A stretch of 64,000 nt of DNA from Podarcis raffonei (Eukaryota; Chordata; Lepidosauria; Squamata; Lacertidae), in assembly GCF_027172205.1 (NCBI RefSeq), contig NC_070603.1:6746501-6810500 (forward strand). Reading direction: 5' to 3'. The position numbers and the translations under genes are program-made. The notes under the pieces are model-generated. The model was given only the letters and a program-made list of their open reading frames with translations, had not been told where the DNA came from and did not search any database. Shown one piece after another: positions 12,536 through 25,600 of the stretch (the stretch's first letter is position 1; every line of letters begins with the position of its first letter).

Positions 12536-14261
12536 ATTTGACTACAGTATACTTGGTGATGTGAGATAACTTGGAAAGATTTTCTCACTTATTAAGAGCT
12601 GCAAGGACAGACGTTGCCCTTAGATTGGAAAATGCAAATATGTGATAATTATTATGGACTGGTTAAGTACAGCCTGGGATGTGGGTGGTCTCCTGATCAA
12701 ATTAACAAATGTTGTATGGATTAGAGAAGTGAGACAAATGGAAAGTGTGGCAATTTTGTGGCAGTACATTGAAGCACAAGAGGAATGAAGAATTCAGCCA
12801 TAGACATTTTTACAATCCAAAAGGAAATAGAAAACCTACAGACACTCATCACAGAAACCGGAGGAAGTCATTCTTAGTCAGGAAATCGGGATTATCTCTG
12901 TTGTAATTTCTGATTCATCACCATCATTTCCACAATCAATTTATTGTGTATTTTCAAAAGCGCTTAAGTATTGATGTGGTACAAAAAAATCGAGGGGGAA
13001 TTCTGATTTCTCTGTGCAGGCTCACAATCTAAAAAGAAAGGCATGGGACCCAGTGAGAAGAGGGCAGGACAAAATGAGGAAAACTCTGCACTAGCTTGGA
13101 AAAAGAGAGAGGAAAAGAAAGGGAAAGTGTTAAAAATATAGACTTTCCCTCAATGCACTGGCGGAATTAGCTGCATGGGTGCCCAGAGCAATGGCTGTGC
13201 TGTGCATGGGGGGGGGTGTGATCTGCTGCGCGGGGCCCCCGCAAAGTGTCTTTTTGTTGCCCCCCTCAGAGATGACACCCGGGGTGGGTCGCCTCCACTG
13301 CCCCCCTCCCTACGCCCCTGCCTCAATGCTAACCCAATCGTAGTAGACCTATAGAAATTAAAGGCCTAGAGTTAGGCATTTTATTTATTCATTTTATGAA
13401 ATGTATATACTTCTTGATTGTAATAAAATCTCTGAGTAGGATTAACATGGTCTACAACCCCCAAAATAACATTTTTTTTTAAAAAATGACACTTTATTAG
13501 CCCTCTGTTGCACAAGGATGCTATCTTAGAGCACTGAAAGGAATCAAACAACATATAATTGCTTACACGGTTTAGTAATAGGATTGATTGCATGCAGACC
13601 GTGTTTGTTATTGCTTCCTTGAGATATACTGTATTGCTGAACAAAGTGGGTAGTATTTGACTAGGTTTTACACAGAGTGGACACACTGAAATTAGTGAAC
13701 ATGATCAAGTTTAGTCTATTCATTTCAGTGGGTCTTCTCTGAGTAACACTTAGTTGACTACCACTCAGATTTCTACACCTCCCCCCAAAAAACCAACAAC
13801 AATGTACACACCTTATCTACCTAACACGAAGATGCTCCTGTATGCCCAGATGCAGAATATTATGTATGTTTAGCACAAATTGGAGAAGTGTTTCAACTCC
13901 TTTTAGTGCTCCAAATACTCTCCTGTTTTTGGAAATGTGACATTTATCTTCCCAGGCAGAGCGCCCCATATGTGCCAGGTTCCATAGAGCTCCTATGCAG
14001 ATGGAAAGGGCACCTCCAGAGGCATTGCCCATGATATTGAAATACATAGGAAGGGAATGCAAATGAAGGTATTATATGTGCATCTGCAAGAAATGGATGG
14101 GTGTATTAATCATCAAGGACAGAGAAGAAGCACTGACCTGTTTATTCATGTACAAACAAGGCTTCAAAGAGTCTGATTGGTTCAATAGAAAATAATGCCA
14201 AGAAATTCTTTCTTTCTTTTTAAAAGGGCAATATTTAAAAATTGTTATTTTCTTAAATGTG

Positions 14262-14300
<39 letters not shown>

Positions 14301-15850
14301 TGGGAGGGGAGTTATAGCAAAACTGCTATTTGGTGAATTCAATCATTGTTACCTAAGAAATAATGTCTGGCGAAGTCACAGCAAATTTTAATTTGTATAT
14401 TTAATGGAGGTTAGTAAAAAGGAAAAAGAAGATGAAGACATGGCTCATGTCTTTGAAAAACGATAACTCAGCTTGTTACAGCTTAGCTGCTGCGTGATGA
14501 ATGCATTTCATAATAATAAAAAAAGTACATTTCACAATGACTTTCTTCACAATGTTGCCTTTGCTTCATAAGCAACTAGGTGACTGCTAGGTCCAATTTT
14601 TATGTGGCCTGAATAGCAATTTCTTTAAGCTCGAAGTTTACCATCCAATCTGTTTCACAATTCTTTGCCCATCTCTCCATCAATGACCCATCCAATCTTT
14701 CTAATCTACCTTCACACTTTTGACTGCTTCTCTTTTTTCTCTCTGTGACACATATACATTCATTTATATGCATCTTTTTAAAACGTTTTTAAAAATTTGC
14801 TTGGTTTCCCCCCACAATCAAGTGGTATATAAATTTTATGAAACAAGCTAACTCAGATTCTAAAGTCTAGAAATTGGCTGAGCACAGTATGTATCTTATG
14901 GGATTCCTACATGTGACCTAGAAAGAGACAGAGACAGACAGAGAGAAGAAGTAGAAACAGTTTTGTTCTTATTGCATGGAAGTTCATGCTGCAATTAATC
15001 GGTCAATCTCGAAGGTCCTGCAGAAAAGTTGATCCTTTCCCTTCTGCTGTTTTAGCCCATCCGTTCTTCTTGAGCTTTGCCATCCACAGTCTACCATCTC
15101 CACCAAAGCAGAGGGTTGCATGCCTCAGTCGCCTCTTTGTTTCCTTATGCCCACCATCCAAAGTAAAAAGAGAAGTGTCCTCCATGGATGTCCATCATTT
15201 GTTCATCAGCATGTGATCTCCATTCTCTTTTAGCTGGTGTTGCCCGTCTTAAGATTCATTCAGTGTTGCTGCTAGGTCCTTGGTGTAAAGGAACCGCTGC
15301 TGTCCCAAGGAGTTTTAGGGATGCCCATGCGAGAAAAGCCCAGACAGATCTGCTCTGACAAAGCATTTTGTTTACCAAGGTGATGAAGATCCTCCGTGAA
15401 CTTCAAGTTGAGAAACTGCTCTTAGGGAGCCAAAGGCAATTTTCCACATAGAGGCAGATTTAGGGTGTAATTGCGGGCGTGCTTTTGGGGATTGTGAAAG
15501 GCGTGCTAATGCTTTGCATGCTGCAAAGCGGCTGCCTGCCATGGAGCTTTGCAATTAGAAATGCAGATGAAGATACTGATAGATAGGACCTCCATTGAGA
15601 ATTAAGAGTGATGCACTGTGTCAATTAAAAAGCCTACTCCCCAGACAAAATAATCAAGCTTAAAGTATCTTAGTCACTGCAAAGACATTGTGCCATCATT
15701 GGTCATCATCATCGTCTTCTCTTCCTTTGGCAGTGAAGGGGTGTGCTAATGGGTAGGGTCAGTGTTTGGAAAATTGAAGATGAAGATCTGTCAACCACAC
15801 CAAGTTCATGAGCACAATAGAATGATATCCTTCTTCCCGCCCATGCAAAC

Positions 15851-15884
15851 TCAAGCCCAGCTCCTCCCTAAAGCAGATATAAAG
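15851..15884 (+). promoter_or_regulatory. Gene B core promoter: CAAGCCCAG motif plus TATA box
   Basis: TCAAGCCCAG at 15851-15860 and TATAAAG at 15878-15884, 27 bp apart start to start. Transcription would begin near 15908, giving a 5' UTR of about 110 nt before the ATG at 16019. The same pair of motifs in the same order precedes genes C and D. Confidence 0.7.
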
Positions 15885-16018
15885 GAGGCTCTTTCCAACT
15901 CCGGATCCAGAGGGATTTGCTTCCCTTGGGCTCTGCACATCTCTTCATCTCCCTTTTTTGCATTGCAACCTCTGGGCTTGATCATTTTCTCTGCTCCTCG
16001 TTCAACTCTGTCACAGTG

Positions 16019-19000
16019 ATGTCTGTCAAAACCAGCAAAGTGAGCCGCAGAGGCTACAGCTCAACTTCTGTTATCGGCGGTGGTGGAGGAGGAGGAGGAA
16101 GTAGAATTGGCTATTCTTCATCATGCCAGGGATATGGTGGAGGCATAAGAGGCCAATATGGCAGCAGGAGCCTCCATAACTATGGCAGTAGAGGAACAAG
16201 AATTTCCTATGGACGAGGCTATGGCTATGGCGGTGGAATGGGTGGCGGCTATGGTGGTGGGATCTGTGGTGGAGGAATGGGCGGTGGGATCTGTGGTGGA
16301 GGAATAGGCGGTGGTTATGGTGGCGGAGGAATGGGCGGCGGCTATGGTGGCGGAGGAATGGGCGGTGGTTATGGTGGTGGAGGAATGGGCGGTGGTTATG
16401 GTGGTGGAGGAATGGGCGGTGGTTATGGTGGCGGAGGAATGGGCGGTGGTCCTTTCGGTGGTGGTTATGGTGGCGGAGGAATGGGCGGTGGTCCTTTCGG
16501 TGGGGGAATGGGCCCTGGTGCTAGTGGTGGAGGAATTGGCAGTGTCCAAATAGACCCAAGCCTTCTGAGACCAGTTCGTATAGATATTGACCCCCAGATC
16601 CAGCAAGTGAAAAATCAGGAGAAAGAGCAAATCAAGAGTCTCAACAATCAATTTGCTAGCTTCATTGACAAGGTAAGCTGCCAGAAAAGGAAGTGATGCA
16701 GTTTGACTGATTTCACATAATGCGTGTTGTCTGGGAAAATGCAGTTAATTTTTGCTATGAACAGTTGAGTAACGTCTGAAAATATGAAAGCTTGAATTTT
16801 GAGGTTTACATGATGGATTAGATGGGATTTAATTGCCACAGAATATTTTACTTAAACCTGAAATTATGAGTTCTTTGCTTTATTCATTTATACCAGCATT
16901 TATATCCTACCCTTTTACATGCATATGTATCACTCAGGGCAGTGATACTTATATATCACAATATCTGTAACAGCCTCCTGGTTAACTGTTTACAAGCCAT
17001 TAATGTCAGTTAAGGCCATTTGCAATGGCAGATGATCAGGGTGTTGAATATGTTTGTGGCATGAAACAGAGGGAAGAACATTTGCTCTGTTCCTCCCACC
17101 CACCCAATATTAAGAAAATTAAGCAGAAGCAGATGTCTGGAGTCTTTGCATTAACCAGCAAATTCACCAAGAGACTCCAGGATAGCAATAGTATGTTGCT
17201 ACTTTTTTATTGGTGTTGGCTAAGACACAAGTGAGATTTATTGGGAGAAATGTGTGTGTTACAGGTACATGGATGTATATGGTTTCACAAGACATACGAA
17301 ATGGAAAAAGTTTAACTAAGTGTTAAGAGTTGTTCAAAGCCCAAGGAAGTGTGCAGAATTGGCCCAATGGGATGCACTGAGGCTTGACACACAGGACAAC
17401 ATGCCATTTAAAATTGACGTTGTCTGAAACTTGGCTTCAAGCAAAATTCAAAGGGATTTCGGGGAGCTCCTCTGCTGAAACATTGGATTGTATCCAATGA
17501 TATTCCTGCTCAGAGTAGATCCATTTAAGTCAATGGATATGACTAACTTAGGTCCATTAAATTCAATGGACCTATTCTGAGTAGGACTAGCACTGGATAT
17601 AACCCAAAGCAAGGATTCTAAGGAAGCAAAAAATCTTGGTGTGACTAGCAAAACTTCTCAGCTGTGAGTTGCATGGCTGTTAAAAAGTAGCTTTTTCATA
17701 TTTGTCAGGGGAACCTGGTGCCCTTCTGATGATGTTAGACTTCATCTCCTATCAGCCCCAGCTAGCATGGCTAGTGCGAGGGATGGTGGGAGTTGCAGTC
17801 CATCAACTTCAGTCCTAATATATGTCATATGAAGCTGCTGCTGACTCAGACCACTGGTCTATCTGGCCTAGTGTTGTCTATTTTGACTGGCAGAGGCTCT
17901 CCGGGGTCTCAAGTAGGGGTCTCCCCAGTCCTCCTACATGATATACATTAATTACAGATGGCAAGCTTTGACTGTCTTACATGCAATGTCATTTCCCCGA
18001 CATTGATCAGGGGGGAGTTTCCCCGCTGCTTCTGGATTGAATGAAGAGGGCAGCATGCTACATCTTCACTATGACTCAGGAATGACCCTTCATATGACCC
18101 TACATAAGGCAACACTGCCTGGAACTCTTCTATCCCTTTGGTGCAGCTACCCACCTACCTAGTCATCCTGGGGCTGATAGCCAGGGCTATGGTGGCCTGT
18201 TATTTGTGTGGTCAGAATAGGATTTATCTGGGGTGGGCTTAAGATCCACCTTTATGCACATCTTTTCCATCACTGTCATATCTCTTTTTTGGTGTGATTC
18301 TCTTGTGGCTGATTTGCTTTCTGGTCAGTTTAAGGGTGGGTATGGTGGACATAAGTGTAGAATATTTGGTGAGCACCTTGAGGCATGTGGGGTGAAGGAA
18401 CATAGGAAACTGCCTTGCATTGAGTCAGAGCATTGATCCATCATATTCAGTATTGTCCGCATTGACTGGTTGAGACTCTCTAGGTATTCAGACAGGAGTC
18501 TCACCTAGTCTTACCTGGAGATGACAGGGATCTTTTGCATGCAAAGCAGATGCTCTATACTGAGCTATTACTTCTTGAAAGTTTGAGATGATGTGGGAGG
18601 ACGCAGAACTCAGTCTAGGTGGTCCTCTTACTGGTGAATGCAGACCAGAGAGCAAGTATGGACTCCTCAGGCTGCCTTTAGGACATTGTGGCTGTGGTAA
18701 GAGCTGATCCACTCTGGTGGGTTGGTACCTCAAGTCAGGGTGGTGTTGCCCAGATAGAAGCAACTATAATTTACAGTGCCAACACTGGTTTATAATAATG
18801 TAAACCACACATTATTATAATGTAGCACAGCTACATTTTACGGTCACCATAAAAATGACCTTTCATCCCAGTTTCTTATGTTGTGTCATCACTTGGGAAG
18901 CAGGCACTGATCTGTGGCCCTGCTATGAGAACCACAAAGCATAGTTCTAAGGAAATGGTAAGGTTCCACTGGCCCCCAGAAACTGAAAATTGCGAGTGTT

Positions 19001-19616
19001 TCCAATTCTGCAATTATTAATTCAGAGTAACAACAAACAGGGGAAGCAGAGTGTAATTTGGGGCTTAGCCAGGTTGCCTTCATGTGGATCCAGTAACCTG
19101 TGAAAGAATGGACTTTGCTGTTAGCACCCATCTCCAATGTGCTATGATGCCGAACCTCTTCAATGTCTTATACATCTTCCATTTCTTGGGTTTCAGGTCC
19201 GGTTCCTAGAGCAACAAAACAAGGTTCTGCAAACCAAATGGCAGATCTTACAGCAGCAAACCCAGGGCCGAGGCCCACAGCAGAACCTGGATAGTGAGTT
19301 CCAGCAATTCATCAACGGCCTGAGAAGCCAAATTGAACGAATCCGTATGCAGAAGTCACAGCTGGCATCAGAACTTCAGAACATGCAGCACCTTGTAGAA
19401 GACTACAAGAACAAGTAAGGAACAACAAAAAATGAAAGGTGCTTCGTCACCACTATTTGTGCTTCGGGGGAGATCTGCCATTAATCATTAAGTGACTTTG
19501 GTTCAGAATAATGAAATTGTCCTCAGCTCCAGGGCATTCCAAATGAGTGCAGGTTGCACTCTGCACTACAACCTTCTGCAGTACAGCAGAAGGTTGGAAA
19601 CACTAATCTGAGTAGC

Positions 19617-19657
<41 letters not shown>

Positions 19658-22600
19658 CTCTGGGGGATTTGCAATGTTCAGCTTGTGTGGTTTATTTTAA
19701 TACCTTGGCATCTTATACACTTACAGTAGTCTATCTCAGTGAGCTCATTGTGACCTCTTTTTTCTGGTTTAAACAGGTATGAAGAAGAGATCAGCAGGCG
19801 CACATCTGCTGAGAATGAATTTGTGGTGCTGAAAAAGGTGAGAAGTGACGCTTGGCAGCATACTGTCAGGGGGAAGTCAAGGCTACAAGTACAGCGGAAC
19901 CTCGGGTTGCGAACGTGATCCGTGCGGGAGGCACATTCGCAACCCGCAGCATTCTCAACCCGCAGCGCCGCATCTGCACACGTGCGTGACGTAATCCGGC
20001 GTTTCTGCACATGCACAAATCATGATCTAGTGTTTCTGCACATGCGCGAGCACTGAAACCAGGAAGTAACCCGTTTTGGTACTTCCAGGTTTCAGTGCGT
20101 CCATAACCTGAAAATGTGTAACCCGAAGTGTCTGTATAGGCCTTCTCCCCAGTGGCGTAGCGTGGGTTGTCAGCACCCGGGGCAAGGCAAGTAATTTGCG
20201 CCCCCTAACCTATGGATTTTAGCAGGGGGCAGAGAGCTGTGAGTGCGAGTGCGCCCCCCCAGATATTGCGCCCGGTGCGGCCGGCCCCCCTGCACCCCCC
20301 ACACTACACCACTGCTTCTCCCTGACATGTTAGCACAAGTTGGCAAATGTGCTTCCCCCTTCCCCATTTTATTCTCACAGTATCCCTGTGAGGTAGGTTA
20401 GACTGAGAATCTGTGACTGGTCCAAGGTCACCCAGCAAGCTTCATGGTTGAGTGTGGATCGGAAACCTTTTCTCCCAGGTCCTGATCTGACACTTGTACC
20501 ACTGCACCACCTCTGGTTCTGTTGAGCCTGCAAACATGTTTAATGGCCTTTTGGAGAACAGCTGAATCCCGCAAGACACCTATCAGTCATCTTTAGCTCT
20601 CACTGGAGAGCTCATAGTAGCAAATTATACTGGATCTATAGCAGTTCAAAAAGGCAATCATAGAAATTGCAGGGGCACACTGCAAAACATGGCAGCGTAG
20701 ATTAAACTGCTGCTTCCTATGCATCCAGAGTAATTTGTTTAAAAATCCATTGTTTCATTAATAAATTGAGAGGAACTGTTGGATTAAGCTTGCTTGGCAG
20801 CCTCACCCTCTGACCCAGAAGCCCTTTCCCCCTACAGCCAAATGTGTGGGGAATCCCTGCGGTTTCTTGGTGAAGAGGGAAAGAAATCTGTGCATGCTAG
20901 GAACACCCTGCCTTTAATTATGTCTTCATATGGGAAGCAGAGTCCCTGTTGAGTCATCACAGCTAAACATCCCAACAGGAATGGAGAATAAAATGTTATC
21001 TATGTGGACATGCCTAAACTCTTGTATGTTGTGCCTCAGTCAGTGATAACACTCTGTGAAGCTTTAAAGTTTGCATTCCCCATAATCTCTCTTCTAGGAT
21101 GTGGATTGTGCCTACATGACCAAGACTGACTTGGAAGCCAAAGTGCGTGCTCTAGCTGAGCAGATCGAATTCCTTAGGCGTATCTTCCAACAGGTAAGGA
21201 ATCTATCCATTCCATCTGCTAGCTAAGAATACTCTCTCCTCTACCATCACCCACTGAACCCACATTCAAAGGAACTGAATTCCCTCTCCTTAAAATAGAT
21301 GAAGGCATACATGGGAATGTTACTTACCACTCCACATAGTTTTGAGGGAGGGATGCAAGGAACCAGAGGAAAGTATGTGATAGTCACAGAGGACTAAAGG
21401 ACTAATATGGATAGCCCCCGAAGCCTCACTCCATCCTGGTGATTCTGTACTTCCCTTGACTGTGCTGAACTTCCCCCCCAGCCACCACAATTAAACTGGG
21501 ATGGAGATATCTGTGTTCACCTTAGATTGGATTGCTCTATGCCCTGCACCTGAAACAAAAAGCTTAATCAGTGTAACAGCATGGAAAGTTTCAGGTTTGC
21601 TTTTCCCCCTTTTCCTCTCTGAGATCTAGAAACTTGCATTCTTTTTAAAAAAGTGAAAGCTATGAAAAAGCATGAAAGCAATTACAACCCAGACACATCA
21701 AAATCATGCTTGTGGAGACATAATTTATATTAATTAGTTCAAACATAATTGATATTAATTAGTTATCTTTTTTTTTCATGAGTGGTGAATCAGGGGAGAA
21801 ATGGCAGAAATGAGGCAGATTGCAAGTCTTACTGATTGATGGCTTTTTGGTCCTTTAACAGGAACTGTCTCAGGTCCAGATGGGTGGTCATGACACCTCT
21901 GTGGTGGTGAGTATGGATAACAGCAGCCACTTCAACTTGGAAGGCATCATTGATGAAGTACGAAATCAATATGAAGAGATTGCCCGGAGCAGCAGAGCTG
22001 AGGCTGAAAGTTGGTACCATAGCCAGGTAAGGAATCAAGCAAAGAGGAAACCTGACATGCTTTGTGGTTTCCTGGGTTTTCTTTCTATTGCAAGGGACCT
22101 GAGGGCAGATCACTTTCTCCATGGGACCCCTGTGAAGGAAGGAAAGTCACTGCAAATCTCAAACCGAGAATTCTTAGCTCCTTAGCCAAACTAGAATATT
22201 ATTTGGAGGTGCGGGAAGCCATGACATTTAAAATGGCAGCCACAATTCCTAGTCCTTTGATGAAGCCATGATAGTCAAACTGGTGTAATGATATCAACAT
22301 AGGCTTGTAGCATAGTGAGAAGTTCTCTGTAGTTTGCTGCTTCCATCATGAACCAGGGATGGATTTAGGGCTGTGTGAGCAGTGTGTCTGCGCTGAGTGC
22401 TGAGATAAAGGGGTACTGGGCTTTAGGAAGGAGTCACGAGGCTCTGACAGGGTCATAGAGTTCATCTAGTTAGCACCTTCATGATTTTGGGAAGGAGGTA
22501 CGAGGACCCTGGGATCCTGCCAGAGCCCTCACACTTCCTTTCCAAAGCAGGGCACCTCCTTGCCTACCTTTGGAAAGGCACTGCAAGGAATGAAGGGGGC

Positions 22601-25600
22601 ACCAAATTCTGGCCTCGCACAGGGCACCATAGTACCCAAATCTGCCTCTGCACGATCCTCCCTGTGCTTGGGGCTAATGTGTTGTGGTAGAGGGACCTTT
22701 GGATGGGCACCTTCTCACCTGCCTTTGGAAAGGAACTGCAAAGACTGAAGGGGGCATCAAATATTGGCCTTGCACAGGGCACCATAGTACCCAAATCTGC
22801 CCCTGCATGACCCCTGTGCTTGAAGCTAATGTGTTGTGGCAGAGGGACCTTTGGGTGGTATCCATGATTAGAACATTGCTGGAGGAACTTTTGCTTTGTT
22901 TCTTAAACACAACACTGTTTCTGCCCAACAGTATGAAGCTCTGCAAAACACAGCTGGAAGACATGGGGACAGCCTGACTAACACCAGACATGAGATTCAA
23001 GAGCTGACTAGGAACATTCAGAGACTGCGTGGGGAGATTGACCGTGTCAAGAAGCAGGTATGGCACTTAAACATTCCATTTGGGCAAAGGCTGAAAAGTG
23101 TCTTCTTTTTCAGGAGGTCCACATCACACCACATGGGTGTAAAGCTCATCTTAGCTATCAGATGGTCTTTAGCTCAATGATAGCTTGTGGAAGCTCCTAG
23201 TCCAATCCTCGATAATTCCAGGTCTAAGTATTACTTGTTGTCTTAGACCTTGGAAGAGACCAAATGCCTCTCTTGAAATCAATGGTATTCTGACTCAGCA
23301 ACTTCATACATTTATCTCTGGAAGATGCCTGATGCCCATTATTCTCTTTTCGAATTGCCCTTCCAATCTCTCAACACTCTGCAATCTATTAAGGATGGCG
23401 GTGGCTTTGTTCAAACATTGCATCAGATCAGGCAAGCACACAATGCAAATTGCATTGCCTGTATGTAAATTCAGGCGTGACAGTGATTGAAGTTACATTT
23501 CCCTGAGAAGCCTGGGTGGTTCAAGGGACATCATGTTGCAATTTGAACATGGGAGGCTTTTAGGGTGGAAACATTTTGGCTTTAAACCAAGTCTTATCTG
23601 TAAATCTTGGGGAGCTGCAGTCAGTCAATTTGGACCAGCCTGGCACCCTTCTGGACTACAATTCCCATAAACCCAACCAAATGGTTGTGGATAATGGGAA
23701 CTGTAATCTAAACCATGTTAGGGAAGGCTTGTGTAAGCAGTACTGACCTAGATGATCAAATGATCGGAGTCTGTATGTTTCTCAGCTTTTAAAATCTGAG
23801 CGAGAAAGGATGCTGACTCATCACTTAGTGAATTGTGCAGGCAGCAGCAGTCGTTCTGTTCTGAGTCTTGTCTCCTGCCTAAAAGGAATCTGGCAGAAAC
23901 TCTGCTCCACTGCACCCGTACACATGCCTTGGAGAGGAAGAGCTCCTTTCTGGGGAGGACCTTGGCTTACAACTGTTGCTCAGCAATGGACTCATGATAC
24001 TCTAATTCAAGATGCATGGATGTTGGCAATGAGGGATCAGCACATTCATCTTGGCCACATGGAGGCCACATGGAATAGCCTCTGTGTGGTGCCCTCTCCA
24101 AGCTGCTGCCTTAATGTGCAGTATAATGTTAGAAGTGTTGCTCCATATTTTACAGAGAGTTCTCAGTCTCTCACACATCAACTGTTGCTAGAAGCTGCCA
24201 CTCTTCTGTGGAAATGTGCTAAGGTGGCAAGTGTCAGCTGAGATATCTTAGTACAGGAAGACTGGAAAAAGCACCTGGAGGTAGACTTACCCAGTGGCGT
24301 AGTGTGGGGGGTGCAGGGGGGACCGGCCGCACCGGGCGCAACATCTGGGGGTTAGGGTTAGGGTTAGGGGGCGCAAATCCACGGGTTAGGGGGCGCAAAT
24401 TACTTGCCTTGCCCCAGGTGCTGACAACCCACGCTACGCCACAGGACTTACCAAAAGACACCAAATATTGCTTAATTTTCTCCATTAAATAATGACATCT
24501 AACATACCAATAAGTAGAAAAGACATGTGTTGGGAGAACTGAACTTGATCCCAGGCTTACCTGGACTCAGCCTCTGAACCTCTTTGGAACATCAGGATTC
24601 AGACTTGAAAGAGATGGCTCAGTTCAGGCAAAGTGTTGGTCCCCACCACTGCTGAGCACTCACAAGAAGTCTCTCCTTCAGATGTCATTAGACTCCAACT
24701 CTCATCAGTTTCATTCAGCATGGCCAATGGCCAGTCCAGCAACATCTGGTGGGCAACAGGTTGGGAAAGGATGCTCATGGTATCTTGAATACATCTTTCA
24801 GGGCAACCACGAAGGCTGCTATGCAGTTTTGAGCCTCAGCATCTTTCTTTTTCTAAGATCATGAACGTGGCCATATCCCTTGGCACTATGGGTCCAGGCG
24901 GCCTATAAATCCCATCTTTGGCCTGGAAACAATTATCCCTGATGGGTGCTCAGATCAGGGATGGACCAGTCTGTTCCCAGCCTTTGTTCCTAAATTCAGG
25001 GTTTCAGGTGCTAGACAGGAATAATGAGACAGATATTCAGAGATTGGACTGAACAGCTGTCAGAAAAACCTGGGCTTCTGATGCAATCCCTGCCTGGGAG
25101 GCTTGTTAAACAGTTGGGTAGGTAAACAAAGCAACAAGGAAGGCTGGGATTCCAAAAAGTCAATCCCAAGGTCTCAGTCATAGTGGAAACAGAAAAGTTT
25201 TTATCTTTCCCTTCTTCTTGTCTTGCAGTGTGCTCAGCTGCAGTCAGCCATTGCTGAAGCTGAGGAGCGTGGCGAGTTGGCCCTCCGGGATGCTAGGCAG
25301 AAACTGGAAGAATTGGAATGTGCCCTGACAAAGGACAAGGAAGAGTTGGCTCGCCTATTGAAAGAGTACCAAGACCTGCTGAACATCAAGCTTGCTCTGG
25401 ACATTGAGATTGCCATGTACAGGAAACTGCTGGAAGGAGAAGAGAGCAGGTGGGTGACCATTGCAACCTTCCGCAGAGGGAATTTTTTTTCTTTGTAGGT
25501 TAACTGGACCAAGTGTCTGCAAGCAGCATCTGCCTATATTGTGGGTTCAGGGAGGATTCTGCAAATATTTGAACATTCATAGAATGCTTAGTGGCATATT

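Larger units (their letters stand above)
6241..15850. other. Intergenic region between genes A and B, repeat-filled
   Basis: No host coding exon is supported here; the open frames are short and lie in repeats. Contents in order: an unclassified dispersed repeat split by an inverted-repeat element (6300-6960), a hAT-like element (8024-8277), a pentanucleotide array (8931-9001), a Sauria-type SINE (9066-9427), a CT run, a LINE remnant with a zinc-finger-like motif (about 10220-10520), an L1 3' end (about 11495-11790), a pogo-like element (12134-12367) and a CTTC run. In 12540-15850 I see AT-rich unique-looking sequence plus (ATT)n near 14270 and a degraded GC-rich element near 13150-13325. Confidence 0.7.

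Noticed and set aside
16121-16651. 176-codon minus-strand frame opposite gene B exon 1
   Set aside because: Shadow of the glycine-rich repeat on the coding strand; no splice or start context of its own. The same applies to 26509-26865 and 61772-61985.
24346-24372. Telomere-like (TTAGGG) units
   Set aside because: Only about three units, explained by the sequence of the hAT-like element that contains them.
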